DNA from: Mesorhizobium sp.
GTDB taxonomy: Bacteria > Pseudomonadota > Alphaproteobacteria > Rhizobiales > Rhizobiaceae
Length of the DNA: 64,000 nucleotides
NCBI GenBank assembly: GCA_019635735.1
Contig: JAHBYX010000003.1
Coordinates: 124,001 to 188,000, forward strand
Reading direction: 5' to 3'
Part shown: positions 25,852 through 34,700 of the stretch, piece after piece
How positions within the stretch are numbered: the first letter of the stretch is position 1
Layout: the number at the start of each line of letters is the position of its first letter
Program-made: the position numbers and the translations under genes
The notes under the pieces: model-generated
What the model was told of the DNA's origin: nothing
Databases searched by the model: none
Seen by the model: only the letters and a program-made list of their open reading frames with translations

Positions 25852-26157
25852 TCAGCAGACCTGGCGCGCGGCACGCTCGGCGGCTTCGCGCATGGCCTGG
25901 ACGGCCCGCGCGTCGGCAAGGTGCCCGAGGACGGTCGTCGGATCGACGCCCATCGGCTCGCGCCAGGCCACGTGCAGGTCGCCGCGCGTCAAGCCGATAT
26001 CGGCGAGTTCCCAGTCGGACATCGCGCCGAGGTGATAGATCGCGCGACGGTTTTTCCAGGCGCGAAGCGCGCGGACGATGGCGTTGACGGCGCGCACGGC
26101 CACTGCCGGGCGGGTGGTGCCGGTCATCGGGAACGCGGTGCGGTCAAGCGTCGTCAT
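25852..26157 (-). CDS. DUF1127 protein
   Basis: 101 residues. The DUF1127 core lies in the middle, AWKNRRAIYHLGAMSDWELADIGLTRGDL cut here into its parts: WKNRRAIYHLG then SDWELADIGLTRGDL. This short arginine-rich helical domain is frequent in alphaproteobacteria, where members have been linked to RNA binding and phosphate or carbon physiology. The N-terminal 30 residues and a C-terminal helix extend beyond the minimal 45-residue version. Start ATG 26157 follows GGAGAGAGACG. Transcribed divergently from a LysR regulator, which probably controls it. Confidence 0.88.
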   Translation of the reverse strand: MTTLDRTAFPMTGTTRPAVAVRAVNAIVRALRAWKNRRAIYHLGAMSDWELADIGLTRGDLHVAWREPMGVDPTTVLGHLADARAVQAMREAAERAARQVC

Positions 26158-26297
26158 CGTCTCTCTCCATCGTGCGGAAGGGCGCAGGAAGCCTTACGCG
26201 CCGATGCTTTGCGCACGGCGTCGTCTCGGCGGTCAGGCACGCCCTTTCTGTGAACGTGCCGTGTTTGACAGGGAGAGATCGATTAGTCTAACGAATG

Positions 26298-26310
26298 TTA
26301 CTTATCGTAA
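26298..26310. promoter_or_regulatory. Candidate LysR-type binding site between DUF1127 and lysR genes
   Basis: TTAC-N5-GTAA is a short dyad within an A/T-rich stretch (GAATGTTACTTATCGTAAAG), 27 bp upstream of the LysR-type start and 141 bp upstream of the DUF1127 start. LysR regulators commonly bind such dyads between divergent genes. No experimental basis here. Confidence 0.4.
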
Positions 26311-26336
26311 AGATCACCCCGATTGATGAGAGTGCC

Positions 26337-27290
26337 ATGAACGCTCCGCTCGACCTCGACCAGCTCCAGACCTTCGTCGCCATTTCGGACACCGGCAGCT
26401 TCACCAAGGCCGCCGACACGATCTTCCGCACGCAATCGGCCGTCTCCATGCAGATGCGCCGGCTCGAAGAGCGCATCGGCAAGCCGCTGTTCGAGAAGGA
26501 CGGCCGGACCAACCGGCTGACCGAGGAGGGCGAACGCCTGCTGACCTATGCCCGCCGGCTTCTCAGGCTGAGCCGGGAGACGATGGCCGCCTTCGACGAA
26601 TCCCAGCTCGAAGGGCAGGTGCGAATCGGCACGCCGGACGACTATGCCGACCGGTTCCTGCCCGAGATCATGGGTCGTTTCGCGCGCTCCAACCCGCGCA
26701 TCGAGATGTCGGTCATCTGCGAACCGACGATAAACCTCGCCGAGCTGGTGCGCCGCGGCCAACTCGACCTCGCGCTGGTGACGCAGTGCGACGATGTCAA
26801 CGTCACCGAGATCGTACGTCGCGAGCCCCTGCTCTGGGTCACCTCGGCGAGCCATTCCATCCACGAGGAACCGGTGGTGCCGCTCGCGGTCGGACGGCCG
26901 ACGTGCCAATGGCGCCGCGCGGCGACCGAAGCACTTCAGCGCTCCGGGCGGGAGCACCGCGTGCTGTTCACCTCTTGGTCGGCGACCGTGATCATCGCCA
27001 GCGTGTTGTCGGGACTTGCCGTCTCTGTCCTGCCCGAATGCGCGTTGCGCCCGGGCATGCGCGTGCTGGGCGAGGCGGACGGCTTCGCGCCGCTGCCCGA
27101 CTGCCGGATCGGCATCCTGCGCGGCCACACCGGCCAGCGCGAGCTCATCGACGCGGTGGCGCGCCACATCACGGAGAGCCTCGACAACATCACCGCGCCG
27201 ACAGCCGACGAGCATGCCTTCGACTTCGCCGCGCTGAACGGCGTACGCAGCAAACGGCTGCGTCCGGGTCAGGTCATGCCGGGGTGGTAG
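26337..27290 (+). CDS. LysR-family transcriptional regulator
   Basis: 317 residues from ATG 26337 (MNAPLDLDQLQTFVAI); an ATG at 26295 would extend 14 residues into the operator region. The winged helix covers residues 8-67 (FVAISDTGSFTKAADTIFRTQSAVSMQMRRLEERIG in family position). The substrate domain from about 90 has VRIGTPDDYADRFLPEIMGRF and MSVICEP. Closely resembles LysR proteins that sit beside DUF1127 genes in Rhizobiales. Its 3' end overlaps the convergent SRPBCC gene by 17 bp. Ligand unknown. Confidence 0.92.
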   Translation: MNAPLDLDQLQTFVAISDTGSFTKAADTIFRTQSAVSMQMRRLEERIGKPLFEKDGRTNRLTEEGERLLTYARRLLRLSRETMAAFDESQLEGQVRIGTPDDYADRFLPEIMGRFARSNPRIEMSVICEPTINLAELVRRGQLDLALVTQCDDVNVTEIVRREPLLWVTSASHSIHEEPVVPLAVGRPTCQWRRAATEALQRSGREHRVLFTSWSATVIIASVLSGLAVSVLPECALRPGMRVLGEADGFAPLPDCRIGILRGHTGQRELIDAVARHITESLDNITAPTADEHAFDFAALNGVRSKRLRPGQVMPGW

Positions 27291-27732
27291 GGTCGCCCAT
27301 GTCCGCCATCAGCGCCTCCAGCTTGTCGAGGGCGCCAGTCCAGCCCCAGATGTGACGGTCGCGCGCGGCTTCGTCGTAGAACTGGCCGTGATGCATGGTG
27401 AACTCCGTGCCGCCCTTCCCGTCGTCGACAAAGGTCAGTCGCACGAAGGAGGCGCGGTCGGGAAGCGTGCGCCACATCCAGCCGAAGGAAAGCACCGTGT
27501 ATTCCTCGGCCTCCCGGTATTCGCCGCTGACGTCGTGAACCTCGCCGTCGGGGGTGGTGAAGACGACGTGATAGCGGCCGCCGGGACGCGGATCGGTTTC
27601 GGCCGAGAGAGTCTTCGCGCCGGTCGGCCCCCACCACATGACGATCATCGCCGGATCGGTCCAGGCGCGGTAGACCAGCCGTGGCACGGCGGCGAAACGG
27701 CGGCGCAGTGTCAGGCTGGGTTTGTCGGGCAT
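27274..27732 (-). CDS. SRPBCC (AHSA1-like) domain protein
   Basis: 152 residues, a START-like hydrophobic-pocket fold: LTLRRRFAAVPRLVYRAWTDP at the N-terminus, MWWGPTG, RPGGRYHVVFTTPDG and the C-terminal helix GWTGALDKLEALMADM. Members bind small hydrophobic ligands or act as stress-related proteins; no specific ligand can be inferred. Ribosome site AGGGAGAGAAGC precedes ATG 27732. Ends overlapping with the LysR gene, convergent. Confidence 0.88.
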   Translation of the reverse strand: MPDKPSLTLRRRFAAVPRLVYRAWTDPAMIVMWWGPTGAKTLSAETDPRPGGRYHVVFTTPDGEVHDVSGEYREAEEYTVLSFGWMWRTLPDRASFVRLTFVDDGKGGTEFTMHHGQFYDEAARDRHIWGWTGALDKLEALMADMGDPTTPA

Positions 27733-27833
27733 GCTTCTCTCCCTGGCGAGGCGCCGATTTGCCTTTGGTTTCTGCCAGCCGTCAACCCTCGTTCCCGTCG
27801 TGTTCTTGACTGCGGCGGCGGCTTTGCGGATCA

Positions 27834-29411
27834 GTGTCGGTCATGGACGAGACCATCGATTCCCCGACCAACGCCCACGAATATTCCGTCAGCGAAATCT
27901 CGATCGCGCTCAAGCGCACGGTCGAGGACGCGTTCGGCAATGTGCGGGTGCGCGGCGAGATTTCCGGATATCGCGGCCCGCATTCCTCCGGCCACGCCTA
28001 TTTCTCGCTAAAGGACGACCGCTCGCGCATCGAGGCTGTCGTCTGGAAGGGGACGTTCAGCAAGCTCAAATTCCGGCCCGAAGAGGGCATGGAGGTAATC
28101 GCCACCGGCAAGCTCACGACCTATCCCGGCTCTTCGAAATACCAGATCGTCATCGACAATCTCGAACCCGCCGGCGCGGGCGCGCTGATGGCGCTGCTGG
28201 AGGAGCGCAAGCGCAGGCTTGCTGCCGAAGGCCTGTTCGACGCGGGCCGCAAGCAGCTGCTGCCTTATCTGCCCAGCGTCATCGGCGTGGTCACGTCACC
28301 GACCGGCGCCGTGATCCGCGACATCATCCACCGCATCTCGGATCGCTTTCCGCTGCATGTGATCGTCTGGCCGGTGCGCGTGCAGGGCGAGACGACCGGC
28401 GCGGAGGTGGCGAACGCGGTCGCTGGCTTCAACGCGCTGGCGGATGACGGCGGGATTGCACGGCCCGACGTGATCATCGTCGCGCGCGGCGGCGGCAGCC
28501 TGGAGGATCTGTGGGGCTTCAACGACGAGGCGGTGGTGCGCGCCGTCGCCGCATCCGATATCCCGGTGATCTCCGCGGTGGGCCACGAGACCGACTGGAC
28601 GCTGATCGACCTCGCCGCAGACATTCGAGCACCGACGCCGACGGGCGCAGCGGAAATGGCGGTGCCGGTGAAGGCCGAGCTGGAAGCGACGCTCGCCTCG
28701 CTCGGCGCGCGGCTGCGCGCTTGTTCCTCGCGCAATATCGACCGGAAGAGGCAGGCGCTCAGAAGTGCTGCACGCGCCCTCCCCTCGCCCGACCAGCTCT
28801 TCGCCCTGCCGCGCCGGCACTTCGACGAGGTCGGCGGGCGGCTCGACCGCGCGGCGGCGGTCGGCGCGGAACGGCGGCGTGCGCGTCTTGCCGCGATACG
28901 CCTCTCGTCGGCGACGCTGGAGCGCGGCATCGCGGAGGCGCGCCGGCATCTGGCGCGGACGGCGGCACAGCTGCCGCGATGCGCCGGCGTCTATTTCGAG
29001 CGGCGCAGGCTGCGGCTCGATACGGCGGCGCGACGGTTGACCGTCGAGCCCTTCGCCCGGCGCAACACCGACAACCGCCGGGTCTTGGAGCGGCTCGCTT
29101 TGCGCCTGCCGAGAACCGTCGACGCGATTCTGGCCGAGCGGCGCACACGCCTCGGTCAGGCAACCAGGCTGGTGGACTCGCTTTCGGTGAAATCGGTGCT
29201 CGACCGCGGCTTCGCGCTGGTGGAGCGCGAGGATGGCACGCTGGCCAAGCGGGCTGCGGACATCGCCGACGGGATGCGGCTTACCCTCCGCTTCGCCGAT
29301 GGCGACAGGAACGCGGTCGCTGGGGACGGCGCGGCGGCGTCTGATCTCGCACGGGTCAGGCCGAGGGCTGGCGCCGCCAAGCCCAAGGCAGATCAGGGCA
29401 GCCTGTTCTAG
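27834..29411 (+). CDS. xseA: Exodeoxyribonuclease VII large subunit
   Basis: 525 residues. N-terminal OB-fold ([27 protein letters not shown], residues 18-110), catalytic domain ([16 protein letters not shown] near 146-161, [22 protein letters not shown] near 208-229, [20 protein letters not shown] near 240-259), then a long arginine-rich coiled coil and a C-terminal beta region ([14 protein letters not shown]). Degrades single-stranded DNA in both directions with XseB, which is not in the window. Start is GTG 27834 or ATG 27843; neither has a clear ribosome site. The C-terminal extension of about 50 residues beyond the core is usual for Rhizobiales. Confidence 0.95.
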   Translation: MSVMDETIDSPTNAHEYSVSEISIALKRTVEDAFGNVRVRGEISGYRGPHSSGHAYFSLKDDRSRIEAVVWKGTFSKLKFRPEEGMEVIATGKLTTYPGSSKYQIVIDNLEPAGAGALMALLEERKRRLAAEGLFDAGRKQLLPYLPSVIGVVTSPTGAVIRDIIHRISDRFPLHVIVWPVRVQGETTGAEVANAVAGFNALADDGGIARPDVIIVARGGGSLEDLWGFNDEAVVRAVAASDIPVISAVGHETDWTLIDLAADIRAPTPTGAAEMAVPVKAELEATLASLGARLRACSSRNIDRKRQALRSAARALPSPDQLFALPRRHFDEVGGRLDRAAAVGAERRRARLAAIRLSSATLERGIAEARRHLARTAAQLPRCAGVYFERRRLRLDTAARRLTVEPFARRNTDNRRVLERLALRLPRTVDAILAERRTRLGQATRLVDSLSVKSVLDRGFALVEREDGTLAKRAADIADGMRLTLRFADGDRNAVAGDGAAASDLARVRPRAGAAKPKADQGSLF

Positions 29412-29414
29412 ATC

Positions 29415-30581
29415 CTATACAAGGGCGGTGCGGATATCCGGTCGCGGGGGCAACAGCCTCGCCAGATAGGCCATGCACTTGTCCGACACCTGATCCCGGT
29501 CTGCGGCGAGAAAATCCCCCGGCATGTGGCGCGTCTTCCCCGCCACCGCATCGAGGGGGACGCGGACCGGGCGGGTGGCCTTGCCGTCGAACTGGAGCGC
29601 TACGGAATAACTGCCGGCTTCGGCGACCTCGACCGCGAAGGTGCCGGCCTCGAAGGCCTCGCGCTGGTCCGTCGCGTTGACCAGACCGGCATGGCTGCGC
29701 GGCAGGTAGCCGAACGTGTCGACCCGGGCGCGAACGCGGGGCAGGTCTTCTGCCAGGATCCGTTCCACGGCCTGTCCGAGATCGGTGCCCGAAAGCCGCA
29801 CATTGCCATGCGGATCGCGCTCCAGCATTTCTGGCGGAACGAGGTGCTCGACGAGGGAACGGCCGTCGCGGTCCTGGACACCTTCCGACATTGCCACGAT
29901 GCAATGGCCATGGCGGCCGAGGCTGCTGCGCACACCATCGAGGAAGCGCTCCCGATCGAAGGGACGCTCGGGCACGTAGACCAGATGGGGGCCGCTTTCG
30001 GGATCGGCTCGCCACGCCGCCGACGCGGCGGTCAGGAAGCCGGCGTGACGGCCCATGACGATCCCGACATAGATGCCGGGCAATGAGCGGAAATCGAGAT
30101 CGGCGCCGGCAAAGGCGCCGGCGACAAACTCGGCCGCGGAGATGAAGCCAGGCGTGTGGTCGTTCTCCACCAGGTCGTTGTCGATGGTCTTGGGCGCGTG
30201 AACGCAGGCAATAGTGCCTCCGGACGCTTGGGCGATCAGGCTCTGCGTGCCGGCGGTGTCATTGCCGCCGATGTAGATGAACGCGTCGGCGCCGGCGGCC
30301 CGCAATCCTTTGAGGACCGCGTCGCAATAGGCGGCATCGGGCTTGTCGCGGGTGCTGCCGAGCGCCGCCCCCGGCGTCCGGGCAAGGCGCTCGAGGTCGG
30401 CAGCCGAAAGGGTGTGGAGATCGGCCAGGTGTCCGTCGCGCAGTCCGCGCACGCCGTGCCGCGCCCCGAGGATTCGTGCGCCCGGATGACGTGCCCGGAT
30501 CGCGGTGATGGCTCCGGCCAGCGTCTGGTTGATCACGGCGGTCGGTCCGCCGCCCTGCGCGATCACGAACGTGCCGCTCAT
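29415..30581 (-). CDS. pfp: Pyrophosphate-type 6-phosphofructokinase
   Basis: 388 residues. Interconverts fructose 6-phosphate and fructose 1,6-bisphosphate. Sequence: N-terminal AQGGGPTAVINQTLAG, phosphate-binding IGGNDTAGTQ near 103-112, PKTIDNDL near 129-136, VGIVMGRHAGFL near 172-183. The Asp of GGND replaces a Gly of ATP enzymes and the Lys of PKTIDND replaces Gly; both are known determinants of pyrophosphate use. The N in place of the first D of GGDD is a minor variant. ATG 30581 follows GGGAGGGAGCGACG. Confidence 0.9.
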   Translation of the reverse strand: MSGTFVIAQGGGPTAVINQTLAGAITAIRARHPGARILGARHGVRGLRDGHLADLHTLSAADLERLARTPGAALGSTRDKPDAAYCDAVLKGLRAAGADAFIYIGGNDTAGTQSLIAQASGGTIACVHAPKTIDNDLVENDHTPGFISAAEFVAGAFAGADLDFRSLPGIYVGIVMGRHAGFLTAASAAWRADPESGPHLVYVPERPFDRERFLDGVRSSLGRHGHCIVAMSEGVQDRDGRSLVEHLVPPEMLERDPHGNVRLSGTDLGQAVERILAEDLPRVRARVDTFGYLPRSHAGLVNATDQREAFEAGTFAVEVAEAGSYSVALQFDGKATRPVRVPLDAVAGKTRHMPGDFLAADRDQVSDKCMAYLARLLPPRPDIRTALV

Positions 30582-30699
30582 CGTCGCTCCCTCCCACCCC
30601 TGTCACGTACAGGCGGATCATCGATCCGGGAGCTTGGGCGTGCAGGCCGGCCGCGTCAACCTTCGGGAATGAAGAGGGGGGCGAAACAGGGGAGAGGGA

Positions 30700-30776
30700 T
30701 GGTACCGTTGCTCGGGATCGAACCGAGGACCTCCGGATCCACAATCCGGCGCTCTAACCATCTGAGCTACAACGGC
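30700..30776 (-). tRNA. tRNA-His (GTG), alphaproteobacterial type without G-1
   Basis: A complete 77-nt cloverleaf on the minus strand with encoded CCA. Acceptor stem GCCGTTG/CAACGGT, D arm GCTC/GAGC, anticodon stem CCGGA/TCCGG around loop TTGTGGA (anticodon GTG), T arm CTCGG-TTCGATC-CCGAG, discriminator A73. The base before position 1 is T, so there is no encoded G-1; pair 1:72 is G:U. Matches the unusual tRNA-His of this group, partner of the divergent HisRS at 1769-3283. Confidence 0.97.
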
Positions 30777-30901
30777 ACTGGGCCAGTCGGCGACGGAGGG
30801 TCCATACGTCGGGCGGCGGTATATTTCAAGGCTTTTCCCGCCGGACCGGCGCGACCGCATTGCGGCCGGCTATGGAAGGGCCGCGACCCTCCACAAGCGG
30901 A

Positions 30902-30930
30902 AAAAGACCGGGGGGAGGACCCGGTCTTTT
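30902..30930. terminator. Terminator downstream of the phasin gene, T-runs on both strands
   Basis: AAAAGACCGGG...CCCGGTCTTTT forms a long GC-rich stem with A/T flanks on both sides, so it can terminate in either direction. The nearest reading gene is the phasin gene (minus strand, ending at 31015). Confidence 0.85.
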
Positions 30931-31014
30931 CCGTGGTTGGCCAGCGAAGCCGGCCACTGACCCCGAAGCGGCGGGAGGAGGATGCCGCCCGGGATTGCTT
31001 GGCGCCTGAACGCG

Positions 31015-31461
31015 TCAGGCGACCTTGAGTTCCTTCATCGTCTTCTCGAAAGCGGTTTTCACCGGCTTGGCGACGTCTTCCACGGCCTTGGTGGAGGCGG
31101 CCTGAAGGTCCTTGGCCTGCTCGACCGCGGACTCCACGCTCTTGCGCATCCAGGCGGTCTGCAGCTCGATGAACTCGGACACCGATTTCACGCCGACGAG
31201 CGCCTCGAGATGCGAGAAGGTCGCATCGGCATTGGCGCGCATGGCGGAAATCGCCTTGAGCGACAGGTCGGCGCCGGTGGCGCGGGCGGTCTCGTAGGTG
31301 GATTCAAACGTCTTCTGCGCGTCTTCGGCACCGGACTTCAGCTTGGAGTAGACTTCCTTGGTCTGCTCCATGCCCTTCTCGGTGAAATCGCGCAGCTGCT
31401 CCGTCGCCTTCGAAGCGTCGAAGCTGGGGAATTCGATGGTATCCTTGGCGGTCTTGCTCAT
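31015..31461 (-). CDS. Phasin-family protein
   Basis: 148 residues, almost entirely amphipathic helix (FDASKATEQLRDFTEKGMEQTKEVYSKL at 14-41, FIELQTAWMRKSVESAVEQAKDLQA near 97-121), the pattern of phasin_2 proteins that coat polyhydroxybutyrate granules and control their size. Strong ribosome site AAGGAGACTAAG at ATG 31461. It has a clear promoter with candidate PhaR-type sites. Acetoacetyl-CoA synthetase, another PHB-cycle gene, is 7.5 kb away. Confidence 0.9.
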   Translation of the reverse strand: MSKTAKDTIEFPSFDASKATEQLRDFTEKGMEQTKEVYSKLKSGAEDAQKTFESTYETARATGADLSLKAISAMRANADATFSHLEALVGVKSVSEFIELQTAWMRKSVESAVEQAKDLQAASTKAVEDVAKPVKTAFEKTMKELKVA

Positions 31462-31534
31462 CTTAGTCTCCTTGCTAGCGTTTCCTTAATGGCTCGGATG
31501 TGACTCGTAGTCCCCGTTCCGAACGACTGTTTTC

Positions 31535-31563
31535 AATATAGGACAAATTTTTGTGCAGTGCAA
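31535..31563 (-). promoter_or_regulatory. Predicted sigma-70 promoter of the phasin gene
   Basis: On the minus strand TTGCAC (31563-31558), 17-bp spacer, TATATT (31540-31535): close to the consensus. Transcription would begin near 31528, giving a leader of about 66 nt. The -35 box overlaps the first TGCAGTGCA motif. Confidence 0.7.
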
Positions 31564-31581
31564 TATCTTTGTTGCAGTGCA
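31554..31581. promoter_or_regulatory. Two TGCAGTGCA motifs, candidate PhaR operator
   Basis: TGCAGTGCA occurs at 31554-31562 and 31573-31581, 19 bp apart, about two helical turns. The first overlaps the -35 box, the second lies just upstream. PhaR-type regulators bind TGC/GCA-rich sites at phasin promoters and are released by PHB. Identity of the binder is inferred. Confidence 0.55.
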
Positions 31582-31669
31582 GCGCAAACACCCCGCCGAT
31601 TAACCACGCAAGGCGAAACCGGACCGGCAATGCGCACGGAAGATGGACGCGGGACGGGGACTCCTATTA

Positions 31670-31685
31670 TTAAAAATCCGTTAAC
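31670..31685. promoter_or_regulatory. CtrA-type box upstream of the PdhS-like kinase gene
   Basis: TTAA-AAATCCG-TTAAC is a perfect match to the CtrA consensus TTAA-N7-TTAAC. It lies 30 bp before the GTG start at 31716. CtrA is the master cell-cycle regulator of this bacterial class. Confidence 0.6.
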
Positions 31686-31715
31686 TGCAGCTATTGGCGC
31701 GAGGGGTGGAGTATA

Positions 31716-34700
31716 GTGACGGTCGAGATGCCGACACGAGTCTATCCGTTCATAGACATTGCCGTGCTTGATTCCGTTCGACCGCATTTCCTTGCGGGCG
31801 ACGCGGTGGTGATCCTCACCGTCGAGCTCGACAGCGTGATCTGGGCGAACGGAGCTGGCGCGGCGCTGCTGGGCTATGACGACATCGAAGAGGCGCGCGG
31901 CGCGGCATCCAACCTCGGCCTCTCGGCGCGACGGCAGATCGCCGGCATGCCGGGCTTTCCTGCGATCGGCGCCAATCGAACCCTTATCGTACGCGTCACG
32001 CAGCGGCTGAGCAGCCACGCGATCGGCTTCCTCGCCAGCGAGATCGCGCTGCCGGACGGAACGAACGCGATCATGCTCGTCGCGCCGGACCTCGACGCAG
32101 CGAAGCGCAGCCCCGAGGAAATCGGCGCGCGGGTGATCCATGGCATCGGCGAGGCAGGCCATCACGCCGCCCTGATCGACGGTAGCGGCACGGCCATCGC
32201 GGCGTCGCCCGGCTTCATTTCCGCCGGCCCGGGACACCAGATCCTGGCAGAACTTGCCGGCGACGTGCGCCAGGAGGCCGATCGGCTGATCAAGCGCCTG
32301 GTTTCGATCGGCGACATGGCCTATCCGGTTGGGGTTGCCTATCTCTCGGACGATCCGGAACGTCATCTGGTCGTCGTCGTCGACGATCCTCAGCCGCTGG
32401 AATCGCCTGCTCCGGAAGTCCCCGACGCCGAGCCGGAACCGGCGCCGGCAACCGCGCCCGAGCCGGCAACCGTCCCCGCGACGGCTCCGGCATTTGCGGC
32501 ACGCGACACCGATGACTGGTTCTTCGACGACCTGCCCAAGGCCGCGCCGCCGCAGGCTGCTGCCGCACCCGTCGAGATGGTCGCGGCAGACGCGGCCACG
32601 GCCGATCTTCCCGAACCGGTCTCACCTTCCGTCGAGCCGGACGCAGACTCGATCCTCGAAGCACCCGCGATGCCCGAAGAAGCGGCGCCGGTCAGCGCAG
32701 CCGCGCCCGACATCGCGGCACTTTTCCCGGTCGAAGAAGGTTCCGAAGATACGATCGAGGACGTCGAGAGCGCCCTGTCGGCGGCGGAGGCGGTTCCTTC
32801 CGACATGATCGATACTGTCGAGGAGGCTGAACAGGCACCCGACGACGTTTTCTCCGTGCAAGCCGCGCCGCTTCCGGTCTCGCCCGAGGCGCCAGAAATG
32901 GTAGAGCCGATTGCCGAAGCTGCGGCCGAGGACGCGGCACGTTTCCTGGTGGACGAGGATTTCGAAGACGCGGTCGACGACATCGAGAGCCCCCCGCCGA
33001 CCGAAGAGGTCGTTTCCTCCGATGTGACCGATAAGGTCGAGGCGGCCGACGAGGCGCCCAAGCACGATCTTTCCGATCTCGCGCAGATCCCGCCGCCTTC
33101 CGTTTCGCCCGAAGCGCCGGCCGTCCAGGCCGAGGAAGAGGCGGCTCCCGCCGAGACGACGGCGCAGGATGTCGGGGGCGACGCCGTGTTCCAGCCCGAC
33201 CTGCGGTCCGGCCCCGTTCGCTTCGTCTGGCGCACCGACGCCCAGGGGCGGTTCAGCACCATCTCCGAGGAGTTCGCACGCAGTGTCGGATCGGCTGCCG
33301 CCGATATCGCCGGGAAACCGTTCCGCGAGGTCGCCGACGCCTTCGGCCTCGATCCGGACGGTGAGATCGCCGGCCTGCTGGAGCGCCGCGACACCTGGTC
33401 CGGCCGTTCGGTGATGTGGCCGATCGAAGGGACGGACCTCAAGGTCCCCGTCGACCTGGCGGCCCTGCCGGTTTATGCGCGCGACCGATCCTTCGAAGGC
33501 TTCAGGGGCTTCGGCGTGGTTCGCGTCGGCGATGCCGTGGTGGATGAGCAGGCGGTCGGCCTGTCGCTCGGCACGGGTCGTACCCCACCAGCACAGACAT
33601 TGCCGGCCGAGTCGACGCCCACAGAACCTGCCACGTCGCAGGACCCGTTCGCAGGCGAGGCACCGGCGATCGCCGTCGACGCGACACCCGAGCGGCGGCA
33701 GGCGGACAAGGTCATCCGCCTCGCCGAACATCGCCCCCTCGCGGGGGAACGGGCGCTTTCACCGACGGAGAAGAACGCGTTCCGCGAAATCGGCGTAAGG
33801 CTGAAGGAGGCCGGCGCTGAGCCTCTCTCCGGCCAGGAAAGCCCGGCGGCGCAACCGAACGATACGGATGGGCCTACGCCATCGGAGAGCCAGCAGGCCG
33901 ACGAACCTGAGCCGCGGCTCTATTCGGACGATCTCGCCGCCCCCGGCGAGGATGACGAGTGGTATGACGATGCGCCGGACGAGTCCGACGGCGATGGTCT
34001 GATCGAGGATCATCTCGACCCGAGCGAACCCGAGCCGGATGAAATCGTGCACGCCGCCGACGATCGGGAAGTCGCGGATCGGCCGGACGAAGCTTGGCAT
34101 CCTGTCGAGGACCGGCCGCCTTCGGAACTTTCCGCGGATACCGACGAGTATTCGCTGGCAGCCGATGAATACGAGCATCCGGAGAACGACGACGCGGCTG
34201 CGGCACGTTCTGTCGATACGTCTGTTTTGGAGCGGCTGCCGGTTCCGGTCCTGATCCATTCGGGCGATACGCTGCATTTCGCCAATCAGGAGTTCCTGGA
34301 CCTCACCGGTTATGCCTCCCTGCGGGAACTGGAGCAGGGAGGTGGCCTGGATGCGCTTTTCGCCGACGAAAGCGAGAGCCCGGGGCGGGATCCGGACGAC
34401 CATCGCCGCCGGCTGCGCACACGCGGCGGCGAGGAGTTCCCGGTCGATGCGCTGCTTCAGTCGGTTCCGTGGAAAGGCGGCAAGGCGCTGTTGCTGGCGC
34501 TGAAGACGGCCCCTTCGACGGCGATACCGGCGGCGACCGTCGAGGAACTCACCGAGCTGGAATCGCGCGTCAACGAGATGAGCACCATCCTCGACACGGC
34601 GACGGACGGGATCGTCATCATCGGCAATGACGGCTCGATTCGCTCGATCAGCCGCCCCGCCGAGGCCCTGTTCGGTTTCGACAGCACAGAGGTCGCCGGC

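Noticed and set aside
30700..30778. Reading of tRNA-His with an extra 5' base and 8-bp acceptor stem
   Set aside because: The base before position 1 is T and cannot be the usual G-1; the cloverleaf with 7-bp acceptor and CCA fits fully.
32622..33731. 369-codon minus-strand frame opposite the kinase linker
   Set aside because: The plus strand encodes the kinase linker; the antisense frame has no domain and arises from repetitive GC-rich codons.
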